Source: Pseudoduganella albidiflava (GTDB lineage: Bacteria > Pseudomonadota > Gammaproteobacteria > Burkholderiales > Burkholderiaceae_D). Taken from it: 64,000 bases of DNA. Within the stretch, counting starts at the first letter, position 1, and each line of letters opens with the position of its first letter. The stretch is from the NCBI RefSeq assembly GCF_004322755.1, contig NZ_CP036401.1, forward strand, positions 62,001-126,000, read 5' to 3'. The position numbers and the translations under genes were made by a program. The notes under the pieces are model-generated. The model saw only the letters and a program-made list of their open reading frames with translations. It did not search any database and was not told the DNA's origin. This document shows, in pieces, positions 42,797 through 51,440 of this stretch.

Positions 42797-43492
42797 ATGA
42801 CGACTCTGAAGGGAATCATCCGGAACACGGTGCTGGTCGCCGCGCTGGCCAGCTCAAGCCTGGCGCTGACCGGCTGCGGCTTCCACCTGCGCGGCTCGGG
42901 CGGCAACTACACGCTGCCGTTCACGTCGATGTACGTGGGCCTGCCGGAGTCGTCGCCGCTGGCCATCGACCTGAAGCGCAATATCCGCGTCAACGGCAAC
43001 ACCACTGTCGCCAGCGACCCGCAGTCGGCCGATGCGACGATCGAGGTCATCACCGACCCGGAAAAAACGCGCAGCAAGTCGATCCTGTCGCTGAACAGCG
43101 CCGGGCGCGTCAGCGAATACCTGCTGGCCTATAACATCCTGTTCCGCGTGAAGGACCGGACCGGCCGCGAGCTGCTGGGCCCCACGCAGATCACGCTGAC
43201 CCGCCCGATCACGTTCAGCGAAACGCAGCTGCTGGCGAAAGAGCAGGAAGAAGCCCAGCTGTACCGCGACATGCAGAAGGACCTGGTGCAGCAGATGATG
43301 CGCCGGATGGCGGCCATCAAGCCGTCGCGTCCCGATGCCACGCCGACCAGCACCGTCAGCCCGCTGACGCTGCCGGGCGTGGTGTCGCCGGGTTCGGTGG
43401 CCGCGCCGGCCGGCACGCCGACCACGGTGCAGCCGGCCTCCGCGCCGGCGGAGAAGGCAACCGAGCCGGCACTGCCGACCCGCCAGGAATAG
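42797..43492 (+). CDS. lptE: LPS-assembly lipoprotein LptE
   Basis: 231 residues. Lipobox LALTGCGFHLRG, where GCGFHLRG is the hallmark of LptE. The core domain runs to about residue 165 (SILSLNSAGRVSEYLLAYNILFRV). A C-terminal extension of about 60 residues is Pro/Ala/Thr-rich. LptE plugs the LptD barrel (15030). It lies 5 nt after leuS and 1 nt before holA. Confidence 0.95.
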   Translation: MTTLKGIIRNTVLVAALASSSLALTGCGFHLRGSGGNYTLPFTSMYVGLPESSPLAIDLKRNIRVNGNTTVASDPQSADATIEVITDPEKTRSKSILSLNSAGRVSEYLLAYNILFRVKDRTGRELLGPTQITLTRPITFSETQLLAKEQEEAQLYRDMQKDLVQQMMRRMAAIKPSRPDATPTSTVSPLTLPGVVSPGSVAAPAGTPTTVQPASAPAEKATEPALPTRQE

Positions 43493-43493
43493 C

Positions 43494-44510
43494 ATGCAAC
43501 TGCGGGCTGACGCGCTGGATGGCCACCTGGCCAAGTCCCTGGCGCCGCTGTACGTGATCACCAGCGACGAGCACCTGCTGGCGCTGGAAGCGGCCGACAA
43601 GATCCGCCGCACCGCGCGCGCGCAAGGGTTCACCGAGCGCGACGTGCTCACGGTGGAACGCAGCTTCAAGTGGGGCGAGCTGCTGGCCGCCAACCAGGAA
43701 CTCTCGCTGTTCGGCGACAAGAAGCTGATCGAGCTGCGCATCCCCACCGGCAAGCCGGGCAAGGATGGCGGCGCGGCGCTGCAGGCTTACGTGAAGAACC
43801 TGTCGCCGGACAACCTCACGCTGATCACGCTGCCCAAGCTGGACTGGCAGACCGCGAAGGCGGCCTGGGTATCGGCCCTGCAGTCGGCCGCGGTGTACAT
43901 CGAGATCCCGAACATCGAGCGCGCCCAGCTGCCGAACTGGATTTCGCTGCGGCTGTCCATGCAGGGGCAGAGCGCGGACCGGCAAAGCCTGGATTTCATC
44001 GCCGACCGCGTCGAGGGCAACCTGCTGGCGGCGCACCAGGAGATCCAGAAACTGGGCTTGCTGCACGAGCCCGGGAAATTGACGTACGAGCAGGTGCACG
44101 ACGCCGTGCTGAACGTGGCGCGCTACGACGTGTTCAAGCTGTCCGAGGCGATGCTGCTGGGCGATCCGGCCCGGCTGGCGCGCATGCTGGAAGGCTTGAA
44201 GGGCGAGGGCGAGGCGCTGCCGCTGGTGCTGTGGGCCGTCTCGGAAGAGATCCGCACGCTGCTAAAATTGAAGGCAGGGATGGCGCAGGGCCGGCCGCTG
44301 GCGGCGCTGCTGAAGGAATACCGTATCTGGGGACCGCGCGAGCGGATGATGGAACCGGCCCTGCGCCGCGTTTCGCTGGCAACGCTGGAAGATGCGCTGC
44401 GGCAGGCTGCCCAGGTCGACAGGATGGTCAAGGGCTTGCGCGCCAAGGCGTATGCCGGTGACCAGTGGGATGCCATGCTGCAGCTGGCGCTGAAGGTAGC
44501 ACGAGGATAA
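43494..44510 (+). CDS. holA: DNA polymerase III delta subunit HolA
   Basis: 338 residues. [29 protein letters not shown] and the following [17 protein letters not shown] are the delta subunit's N-terminal domain; the AAA+ lid and collar ([32 protein letters not shown]) follow. It is the wrench that opens the beta clamp during loading. It is in the conserved leuS-lptE-holA order. Confidence 0.95.
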   Translation: MQLRADALDGHLAKSLAPLYVITSDEHLLALEAADKIRRTARAQGFTERDVLTVERSFKWGELLAANQELSLFGDKKLIELRIPTGKPGKDGGAALQAYVKNLSPDNLTLITLPKLDWQTAKAAWVSALQSAAVYIEIPNIERAQLPNWISLRLSMQGQSADRQSLDFIADRVEGNLLAAHQEIQKLGLLHEPGKLTYEQVHDAVLNVARYDVFKLSEAMLLGDPARLARMLEGLKGEGEALPLVLWAVSEEIRTLLKLKAGMAQGRPLAALLKEYRIWGPRERMMEPALRRVSLATLEDALRQAAQVDRMVKGLRAKAYAGDQWDAMLQLALKVARG

Positions 44511-44515
44511 ACAAC

Positions 44516-45793
44516 ATGAGCACGGAAGTGAAACAGTACATGGAAGCGCTGGGCCAGCGTGCCCGCGCCGCCTCGCGCGCGATGGCGCGCGCCGACAGCG
44601 CCACCCGCAACAAGGCGCTGTCGCTGATCGCCGATGCGATCGAGCGCGAAGCCGAAGCACTGCGCGCCGCCAATGCGCTGGACCTGGAAGCGGCCCGCGC
44701 CAACGGCCTCGCCGCGGCGATGGTCGACCGCCTGACCCTGTCGGACAAGGCGATCGGCACGATGGTCGAGGGCTTGCGCCAGATCGTCGCGCTGCCGGAT
44801 CCGGTGGGCGAGATCTCGAACATGAAGACGCGCCCGACCGGCATCCAGGTGGGCCAGATGCGCGTGCCGCTGGGCGTCATCGGCATCATCTACGAAGCCC
44901 GGCCGAACGTGACGGTGGATGCGGCGGGCCTGTGCATCAAGAGCGGCAATGCCACCATCCTGCGTGGCGGCTCGGAAGCGATCCATTGCAACCGCGCACT
45001 GGCGAAGATCGTCAAGCAGGGCCTGATCGATGCCGGCCTGCCGGAAGACGGCGTGCAGGTGGTGGATACCACCGACCGTGCCGCCGTGGGCGCGCTGATC
45101 ACCATGCCGCAATACGTGGACGTGATCGTGCCGCGCGGCGGCAAGGGCCTGATCGCCCGGCTGATGGAAGAAGCCACCGTGCCGATGATCAAGCACCTGG
45201 ACGGCATCTGCCATGTGTACATCGACGCCAGGGCCGACCTGCGGAAGGCGCTGGACATCGGCTTCAACGCCAAGTGCCACCGCTACGGCACCTGCAACAC
45301 GATGGAAACGCTGCTGGTCGAGCGCACCATCGCGCCTGCCGTGCTGCCGGAGCTGGCGAAGCGGTACCTGGCGGAGCAGGTCGAACTGCGCGCCGACGAC
45401 GAAGCGTTCGCGATACTGTCGGCTGTGCAGTACCCGCACCTGGCGCATGCGACCGAACAGGATTGGGCGACGGAATACCTGGCACCGATCCTGGCGGTAC
45501 GTGTCGTCGACGGTATCGATGCGGCGATGGACCACATCAATACCTGGTCGTCGAAGCACACCGAGGCGATCGTCACCGAGGACTACAGCGCCGCGATGCG
45601 CTTCCTGCGCGAAGTCGATTCCGCATCGGTGATGGTCAACGCATCGACCCGCTTCGCCGACGGCTTCGAGTACGGCCTGGGCGCCGAGATCGGCATCTCG
45701 AACGACAAGCTGCATGCGCGCGGCCCGGTCGGGCTGGAGGGGCTGACGTCGCTGAAGTACGTGGTGTTCGGCCACGGCGAAGTACGCAAGTAA
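44516..45793 (+). CDS. proA: glutamate-5-semialdehyde dehydrogenase ProA
   Basis: 425 residues, aldehyde dehydrogenase superfamily. [31 protein letters not shown] is the signature; the catalytic Cys is in [15 protein letters not shown]. It reduces glutamyl-5-phosphate in proline synthesis. GAGG lies 9-12 nt before ATG 44516, and it starts 5 nt after holA. Confidence 0.96.
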   Translation: MSTEVKQYMEALGQRARAASRAMARADSATRNKALSLIADAIEREAEALRAANALDLEAARANGLAAAMVDRLTLSDKAIGTMVEGLRQIVALPDPVGEISNMKTRPTGIQVGQMRVPLGVIGIIYEARPNVTVDAAGLCIKSGNATILRGGSEAIHCNRALAKIVKQGLIDAGLPEDGVQVVDTTDRAAVGALITMPQYVDVIVPRGGKGLIARLMEEATVPMIKHLDGICHVYIDARADLRKALDIGFNAKCHRYGTCNTMETLLVERTIAPAVLPELAKRYLAEQVELRADDEAFAILSAVQYPHLAHATEQDWATEYLAPILAVRVVDGIDAAMDHINTWSSKHTEAIVTEDYSAAMRFLREVDSASVMVNASTRFADGFEYGLGAEIGISNDKLHARGPVGLEGLTSLKYVVFGHGEVRK

Positions 45794-45803
45794 ATCTCGG
45801 AAA

Positions 45804-45834
45804 AGGGGACTGTCCCCGCAGGGGCCTGTCCCCT
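45804..45834. repeat. paired GGGG.CTGTCCCC cores between proA and hemJ-like gene
   Basis: Two 13-mers, GGGGACTGTCCCC (45805-45817) and GGGGCCTGTCCCC (45821-45833), lie 3 nt apart. They belong to the GG-N3-CTG-N3-CC family. The outer arms AGGGGAC and GTCCCCT can also pair with each other. Confidence 0.75.
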
Positions 45835-45851
45835 CATCTCAAAGGAACCCC

Positions 45852-46280
45852 ATGCTCTGGATCAAGGCACTGCACATCATCTTCATCACGTCCTGGTTCG
45901 CCGGCCTGTTCTACCTGCCCCGCATCTTCGTCAACCTGGCGCAGGAAACCCCGGGCCCGACGACCGAACGCCTGCTGCTGATGGCCCGCAAGCTGTTCCG
46001 GTTCATGACGATGCTGGCGGTCGCCGCGCTCGTGTTCGGGCTGGTGCTCACCTGGATGCAATACCGGTCGCCGGACGGCATGAAGCTGCCCGGCTGGCTG
46101 CACGCCAAGCTGACCTTCGTGGTGCTCGTGCTGGGCTACCACCACGCCTGCGGCTCGCTGCTGAAAAAGTTCGAGCGCGGCGTGAACACGCGCGGCCACG
46201 TGTTCTACCGCTGGTTCAACGAAGTGCCCGTGCTGCTGCTCGTGGCGATCGTGATCCTGGTGGTCGTGAAGCCGTTCTGA
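45852..46280 (+). CDS. HemJ/CopD-family membrane protein
   Basis: 142 residues with four predicted helices. MLWIKALHIIFITSWFAGLFYLPRIFVNL is the start of the HemJ (UPF0093) family, protoporphyrinogen IX oxidases of many Gram-negatives; it also matches the broader CopD family. The histidine in KALHI and tryptophan in SWFAG are conserved. It likely works at the inner membrane in haem synthesis; no haem genes are adjacent. Confidence 0.85.
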   Translation: MLWIKALHIIFITSWFAGLFYLPRIFVNLAQETPGPTTERLLLMARKLFRFMTMLAVAALVFGLVLTWMQYRSPDGMKLPGWLHAKLTFVVLVLGYHHACGSLLKKFERGVNTRGHVFYRWFNEVPVLLLVAIVILVVVKPF

Positions 46281-46300
46281 GAGGCGGACCGGTATTCATT

Positions 46301-46366
46301 TTCACCCAACGGCAACTGCCGGGGTCAGACCCGACGGGTCTGACCCCAGGTTCTGCCTTTGGGGCA
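46301..46366. repeat. GGGGTCAGACCC element, 'empty' form (copy D)
   Basis: The same layout as copy C: 12-bp perfect inverted repeat (46321-46332 and 46336-46347, 3-nt spacer GAC), with CACCCAACGGCAACTGCC to the left and AGGTTCTGCCTTTGGGGC to the right. The flanks are diverged from C but keep the CACCC...GGGGC ends. Confidence 0.75.
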
Positions 46367-46429
46367 AGTCAGGCGTCCGCAACTCGCTGGCGCAAAGTAA
46401 TAGTTTTTCCAACGGACAAAGGTACACCG

Positions 46430-47701
46430 ATGACCACTTCATATTTCTGCCCATGCCCGCGCGGCATGGAAGCGGCGCTGGCCGAGGAACTCCTCGAGAT
46501 CGCGCAAACCACGAAAAGCCCCACGCTGAAGGTGCACAACCAGGTGCCCGGCGGCGTCCACTGCTCGGGCGACCTGTATGACGCCTACCGCGTCAACCTG
46601 CACTCGCGCATCGCCTCCCGCGTGCTGATGCGCATGGGCGTGTGCCATTACCAGAACGAGAACGACATCTACGACCTGGTGCTCGCGCAGCCATGGGAAG
46701 AGTGGTTCGGCGTGGAGCACACGATCCGTGTCGATGTCACGGCGATCAAGTCGCCGCTGAAGAGCATCGAGTTCATCACGCTGAAGATCAAGGATGCCGT
46801 GTGCGACCGCTTCCGCGACATGTACAACAAGCGCCCGTCGGTCAACACGCGCGAGCCGGACATGCGCATCGCCGGTTTCCTCGACCAGCGCCAGTTCACC
46901 ATCTACCTCGACACCTCCGGCGAAGCGCTGTTCAAGCGCGGCTGGCGCACCGAGACGGGCGACGCCCCGCTGCGCGAGAACCTGGCCGCCGGCCTGCTGC
47001 GCGTCTCCGGCTGGAAGCCGGGCATGCCGCTGTTCGACCCCATGTGCGGCTCCGGCACGATCCTGTGCGAAGCGGCGCAGATGGTGCAGGGCGTGCCGCC
47101 CGGCGCGCGCCGCAGCTTCGCGTTCGAGAAGTTCCACGACTTCGACCCGGCCCCGTGGCGGGACATGAAGGCCGCCATCAAGCCGAACCCGCTGCCCGCC
47201 GAACCGACCATCTTCGGTTCCGACATCTCCGGCGACATGGTGGCAATGACGCGCCATAATCTGAAGAGCGCCGGTATCCTGTTCGAGGTGCCGCTGAAGC
47301 AGATCGAGGCGCAGCAGGTGCAGCCGCCGGTGTCGATCGAGAAGACCGGCCCCGGCATCCTGCTGACGAATCCTCCATACGGCGAGCGGATCGGCGTGCG
47401 CGGCGACAGCACGATGCCCGAAGACGACCTGGCCAAGTCGTTCTACGCCGACCTGTCGAAGACGCTGAAGCAGCGCTTCGCCGGCTGGACGGCCTACCTG
47501 TTCACGGCCGACCTGAACCTGCCGAAGCTGCTGCGCCTGAAGGAATCGCGCAAGACGCCATTCTTCAACGGCGCCCTGGAATGCCGGCTGTTCCGCTTCG
47601 ACATGGTGGCCGGCTTCAACCGGCGCGAGGAAGCGATTCCGGCGAATGCCGCAACGCAGGAAAAGGCGGCGGCACCCGAACAACCGACAAGCAAGGAATG
47701 A
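46430..47701 (+). CDS. THUMP-domain 23S rRNA guanine-N2 methyltransferase, RlmL-like
   Basis: 423 residues. N-terminal THUMP domain (YFCPCPRGMEAALAEEL ... GGVHCSGDLYDAYRVNLHSRIASRVL), then a Rossmann methyltransferase with PMCGSGTILCEAA and catalytic ILLTNPPYGERIGV. It corresponds to the RlmL half of E. coli RlmKL, which makes m2G2445; the RlmK half is absent. A C-terminal alanine/glutamate tail adds nothing recognisable. Confidence 0.88.
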   Translation: MTTSYFCPCPRGMEAALAEELLEIAQTTKSPTLKVHNQVPGGVHCSGDLYDAYRVNLHSRIASRVLMRMGVCHYQNENDIYDLVLAQPWEEWFGVEHTIRVDVTAIKSPLKSIEFITLKIKDAVCDRFRDMYNKRPSVNTREPDMRIAGFLDQRQFTIYLDTSGEALFKRGWRTETGDAPLRENLAAGLLRVSGWKPGMPLFDPMCGSGTILCEAAQMVQGVPPGARRSFAFEKFHDFDPAPWRDMKAAIKPNPLPAEPTIFGSDISGDMVAMTRHNLKSAGILFEVPLKQIEAQQVQPPVSIEKTGPGILLTNPPYGERIGVRGDSTMPEDDLAKSFYADLSKTLKQRFAGWTAYLFTADLNLPKLLRLKESRKTPFFNGALECRLFRFDMVAGFNRREEAIPANAATQEKAAAPEQPTSKE

Positions 47702-47753
47702 CGCCGACCGGCGGTGGTGCCGGTGCGCATTCGAGAACACGACAACGACCTAC

Positions 47754-49031
47754 ATGCTCCCAGACACCCCCGCCGATCTCCCACCCGACCCGGTCCCGCC
47801 CGTCCCGCCACGCAAGAAGCCGCACACCCGCCCGCTGAGCCATGCCGGGCTGGCGATCGTGCTGGCGGCGCTGTCGATGCTGGGCCCGTTCTGCATCGAC
47901 GCCTACCTGCCCGCGTTCCCCGAGATCGGCCAGTCGCTGGGCGCCACGCCGATCGAAGTGCAGCAAAGCCTGACGGCCTACATGCTGGCGTTCGCCGGCA
48001 TGGTGCTGTGGCACGGCGCGCTGTCCGATGCGTTCGGCCGCCGCAACGTGATCCTCGTGTCGCTGATCCTGTTCGCGATCGGCACGGTCGGCTGCGCCGC
48101 CGTCCATAGTGTCCAGTACCTGTGGTTCTTCCGCATCCTGCAGGGGATCTCGGCCGGCGCCGGTGTCGTTGTCGGCCGCGCCATCATCCGCGACCTGTAC
48201 CACGATGCCGAGGCGGCCCGGCTGCTGTCGCTGGTCACGATGATCTTCGCCATCGCCCCCGCGCTGGCGCCCATCATGGGCGGCTACATCGTCAAGTGGT
48301 TCGACTGGCGCGCCATCTTCCTCGTGCTCACCGTGTTCTCGGTCGGGCTGTTCATCGTGTGCTGGCGGCGGCTGCCGGAAACGCTGCCGCTGCACAAGCG
48401 CCAGCCGTTCAATCCGCGCTTCCTGTGGGGCAGCTACCGGCAGATCCTCGGCTCGCCGCTGTTCCACCTGAAGTCGCTGATCGTGGCGCTGAACTTCGCC
48501 GGGCTGTTCGTGTTCATCACGGCCGCCCCGGAATTCCTGCCGAAGCAGCTGCACCTGGGGCCGGACCAGTTCGGCTGGCTGTTCATTCCTTCCGTGTCCG
48601 GCATCTTCACCGGCGCGCTGTTCGCCAACCGGCTGGCCGGCAAGATCACCTTCGAGCGCCAGATTGCCATCGGTTTCGCCTTCCTCATCACGGCCGCCAG
48701 CGTCAACGTGCTGTACCACGTGTTCATGCCGCCATCGGTGCCGTGGAGCGTGCTGCCGCTGTTCTTCTACACCTTCGGCATGTCGGTGGTGGGGCCGGCC
48801 GCCACGCTGATGGCGCTGGACCTGTTCCCCCATATCCGCGGCACCGTGGCGTCCTGCCAGTCCTTTGAAACCACGCTGGCCGGTGCCATCGTGGCAGGCG
48901 TGGTAGCGCCAGCACTGGCCGGTTCGGTGCTGTGGCTGGCCATCGGGCAGCTGGCGTTCACGTCATCGGCACTGGGTTTGTGGCTGGTGGCACGCGTGGT
49001 CCGGCGCTCGCTGGTCGTTGATGCCACGTAG
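47754..49031 (+). CDS. Bcr/CflA-family MFS efflux transporter
   Basis: 425 residues, 12 membrane segments after a proline-rich N-terminus (TPADLPPDPVPPVPPRKK). SMLGPFCIDAYLPAFPEIGQSL and LSDAFGRRNVILVSL are typical of Bcr/CflA drug:proton antiporters (bicyclomycin, chloramphenicol types). The start MLPDTPADLP at 47754 is chosen; earlier codons overlap the previous gene. Substrate not predictable. Confidence 0.9.
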   Translation: MLPDTPADLPPDPVPPVPPRKKPHTRPLSHAGLAIVLAALSMLGPFCIDAYLPAFPEIGQSLGATPIEVQQSLTAYMLAFAGMVLWHGALSDAFGRRNVILVSLILFAIGTVGCAAVHSVQYLWFFRILQGISAGAGVVVGRAIIRDLYHDAEAARLLSLVTMIFAIAPALAPIMGGYIVKWFDWRAIFLVLTVFSVGLFIVCWRRLPETLPLHKRQPFNPRFLWGSYRQILGSPLFHLKSLIVALNFAGLFVFITAAPEFLPKQLHLGPDQFGWLFIPSVSGIFTGALFANRLAGKITFERQIAIGFAFLITAASVNVLYHVFMPPSVPWSVLPLFFYTFGMSVVGPAATLMALDLFPHIRGTVASCQSFETTLAGAIVAGVVAPALAGSVLWLAIGQLAFTSSALGLWLVARVVRRSLVVDAT

Positions 49032-49226
49032 CAACATCAAAGGAACCGCACGGTCGTTTAGAAGTTGTTTTCATGCAAGTCAGTAGCAAACTATGCTACG
49101 ATAAACTGTTATTGCATATAGTAAATATTTGTCAACACAATTGTCGACATCGTAAAGCTACAGGTGGCGTGCCGTTTCCGGGCAGGACCGCCTTTCCGGG
49201 AAGACGTTCACTGCGGCAGTACCACG

Positions 49227-51440
49227 ATGCACCCACCAGACCACGACATTCGCAATCGCCTGCTGCTCGCGCGGTTGCCGGCCATGCCGCAGATCTTGAT
49301 CAAGCTGATCGAGATGCTGCAGTCGGACCACGCCGGCATGCCGGAGCTGGCCGCGCTGATCGCCAAGGATGCCGGGATGACGGGCAAGGTCCTGGCCGTC
49401 GCGAACAGCTCCGCCTATCATCGCGCCAGCCGCGCCCCCGGCCTGGAGCAAGCCCTCGTTTCGCTCGGCACGGACATGATCAAGACGCTCGTGATCAGCG
49501 AATCCGTGTTCCAGACCTTCAACAGCTTTCCCCATTCCGGCAGCGCCGACCTGCGCGGCTTCTGGAAGCATGCGCTGGGCGCCGCCGTGGTGGCGCGGGA
49601 CATCGCCCGGGCCACCGGCTATCCGCAACTGGAAGAAGCCTACCTGGCGGGCCTGCTGCACAACGTGGGCCGGCTGGCGCTGCTGGCCGCCGCGCCGCGC
49701 GAATACGGCGTGAACTTCATGGCGCGCGACGACGCCGACCTGTGCGCCGTCGAACAGCGCACGCTGCAGATCACGCATGCCGAGGCGGGCGCCTGGCTGA
49801 TCGAGCGCTGGAACCTGGATTCCTTCCTGGCCGACAGCGTGCTGTATCACCATGAGCCGATCGAGCGGCTGGAGCCGGCGCATGCGCTGATCCGCATCGT
49901 GCGGCTGGCCCACCTGCTGGTGCACCACCCGGAAGCCGGCGGCGCGATCGCCACCATGGCCGGCTATTGCGGCATCGACGCGCGCGAGCTCGACGCGATC
50001 GTGCAGGGGGCCGCGCGCCAGGTGCAGAAGGCGGCCGACTGCCTCGGCATCGACCTGGCGGGTGCCGACGACGTGCCGGCGCCGCCCGCCGTGCTGCCGG
50101 TGGCGCTGGTGGACCCGGTCCAGGCACGCCTGCAGGAAGAGATGCGCAACATGATGCTGGTCTCCGAAATGGGCCAGGCGTTCGCGCGCCAGCCGGATGA
50201 AACGGCTTTGCTGGGAGCCGTCACGCGCTCGGCACGCATCCTGTTCGACCTGGGCGCCACCATCGTGCTGATGCAGGACCCCGCCGGGCAGTCGCTGGTG
50301 GGCGTGCCCGCCGGCGAGCAGCAGGGGCGCCTGGCCGGCTTTTCGATTCCGCTGGGCCGCGGCGGCGCGATCGCCGGAGCCGCCGCGGCACGCCAGGTCG
50401 CGCTGCTGGCACCCGGCGCGCGGCCGCTCGGCATCGCCGAAGAACAGTTGTTGCGCATCCTCGGCACCGAGGCGATGGTATGCGTGCCGCTCGTCGCCGG
50501 CCAGCATTGCACCGGCGTGCTGCTCGGCGGCGTGGCCAGCTGGCAGCTGCCCGTGCTGCAGAAGCGCGAGCGCTTCCTGCTGGCGTTCGGCGGCCAGGCC
50601 GCGGCGGCGCTGGATGCGGCCGGCGCGGAGCAGGGCGAGGCGCAGCGCCGCATCGCGCACGTGGCGCAGGAATACCGCGAAGCGTCGCGCCGCGTGGTGC
50701 ACGAGGTGAACAACCCGCTGTCGATCATCAAGAACTACCTGTCCGTGCTCGACGACAAGCTGGCCCGCCGGGAACCGGTGGTGGCGGAAATGTCGGTGCT
50801 CAACGAGGAGATCGACCGCGTGGGCCAATTGATCAATGGCCTCACCGAGGTGGCGCCGCCCGCCGCGGACGGCCTGGTCGCCGCTCCCGGTCCTGCCTCT
50901 GTCTCCGCGCCCGCTGTACCAGTCGATATTGCGCGCGTGGTGGACGACGTGCTGCGCGTCTTCCGCGCCACCGGCTTCATCCCCGCCGCCGTGCAGGTGA
51001 TGGTGCGCATGCAGGAAGACCCGAACGAGATCGATGGCGATGCCAACCTGCTCAAGCAGATCCTCGTCAACCTCGTGAAGAACGCCGTCGAGGCCATGCC
51101 GGACGGCGGGCGGATCGAGATCGCCAACCGCGGGCACGTGGTGCGCGAGCGCAGGCTGTACGTGGAGCTGGTGGTGGCCGACACCGGGCCGGGCCTGGCG
51201 CCGGAGGTACTGGCCAACCTGTTCTCGGAAGTGAAGAGCGCCAAGGAAGGCCGCCATCACGGCCTGGGCCTGTCGATCGTGCATGGCCTGGTGCAGAAAC
51301 TGAACGGGCTGATCGCCTGCCGCAGTGGCGCGGCGGGCACCAGCTTTGAAATCCTGCTGCCGGCGCGCGGCAGCAAACCCACGCTGGCGGCGCTGCCCGC
51401 CGGCACAACGGACGCCACTACGGACGCAAGGCAAGAATGA
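49227..51440 (+). CDS. HDOD-GAF sensor histidine kinase, soluble
   Basis: 737 residues with no membrane segment. HDOD domain at about residues 5-205 (LPAMPQILIKLIEMLQSDHAGMPELAALIAKDAGMTGKVL), a GAF-like domain at about 300-450, then a kinase core: phosphoacceptor His492 in VVHEVNNPLSIIKNYL, N-box NLVKNAVEAM, G-boxes DTGPGLAPEV and GLGLSIVHGL. It should sense a cytoplasmic signal and phosphorylate the next gene's receiver, whose ATG overlaps this stop as ATGA. ATG 49227 is the first start fitting the HDOD domain. HDOD fused to a kinase is uncommon. Confidence 0.9.
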   Translation: MHPPDHDIRNRLLLARLPAMPQILIKLIEMLQSDHAGMPELAALIAKDAGMTGKVLAVANSSAYHRASRAPGLEQALVSLGTDMIKTLVISESVFQTFNSFPHSGSADLRGFWKHALGAAVVARDIARATGYPQLEEAYLAGLLHNVGRLALLAAAPREYGVNFMARDDADLCAVEQRTLQITHAEAGAWLIERWNLDSFLADSVLYHHEPIERLEPAHALIRIVRLAHLLVHHPEAGGAIATMAGYCGIDARELDAIVQGAARQVQKAADCLGIDLAGADDVPAPPAVLPVALVDPVQARLQEEMRNMMLVSEMGQAFARQPDETALLGAVTRSARILFDLGATIVLMQDPAGQSLVGVPAGEQQGRLAGFSIPLGRGGAIAGAAAARQVALLAPGARPLGIAEEQLLRILGTEAMVCVPLVAGQHCTGVLLGGVASWQLPVLQKRERFLLAFGGQAAAALDAAGAEQGEAQRRIAHVAQEYREASRRVVHEVNNPLSIIKNYLSVLDDKLARREPVVAEMSVLNEEIDRVGQLINGLTEVAPPAADGLVAAPGPASVSAPAVPVDIARVVDDVLRVFRATGFIPAAVQVMVRMQEDPNEIDGDANLLKQILVNLVKNAVEAMPDGGRIEIANRGHVVRERRLYVELVVADTGPGLAPEVLANLFSEVKSAKEGRHHGLGLSIVHGLVQKLNGLIACRSGAAGTSFEILLPARGSKPTLAALPAGTTDATTDARQE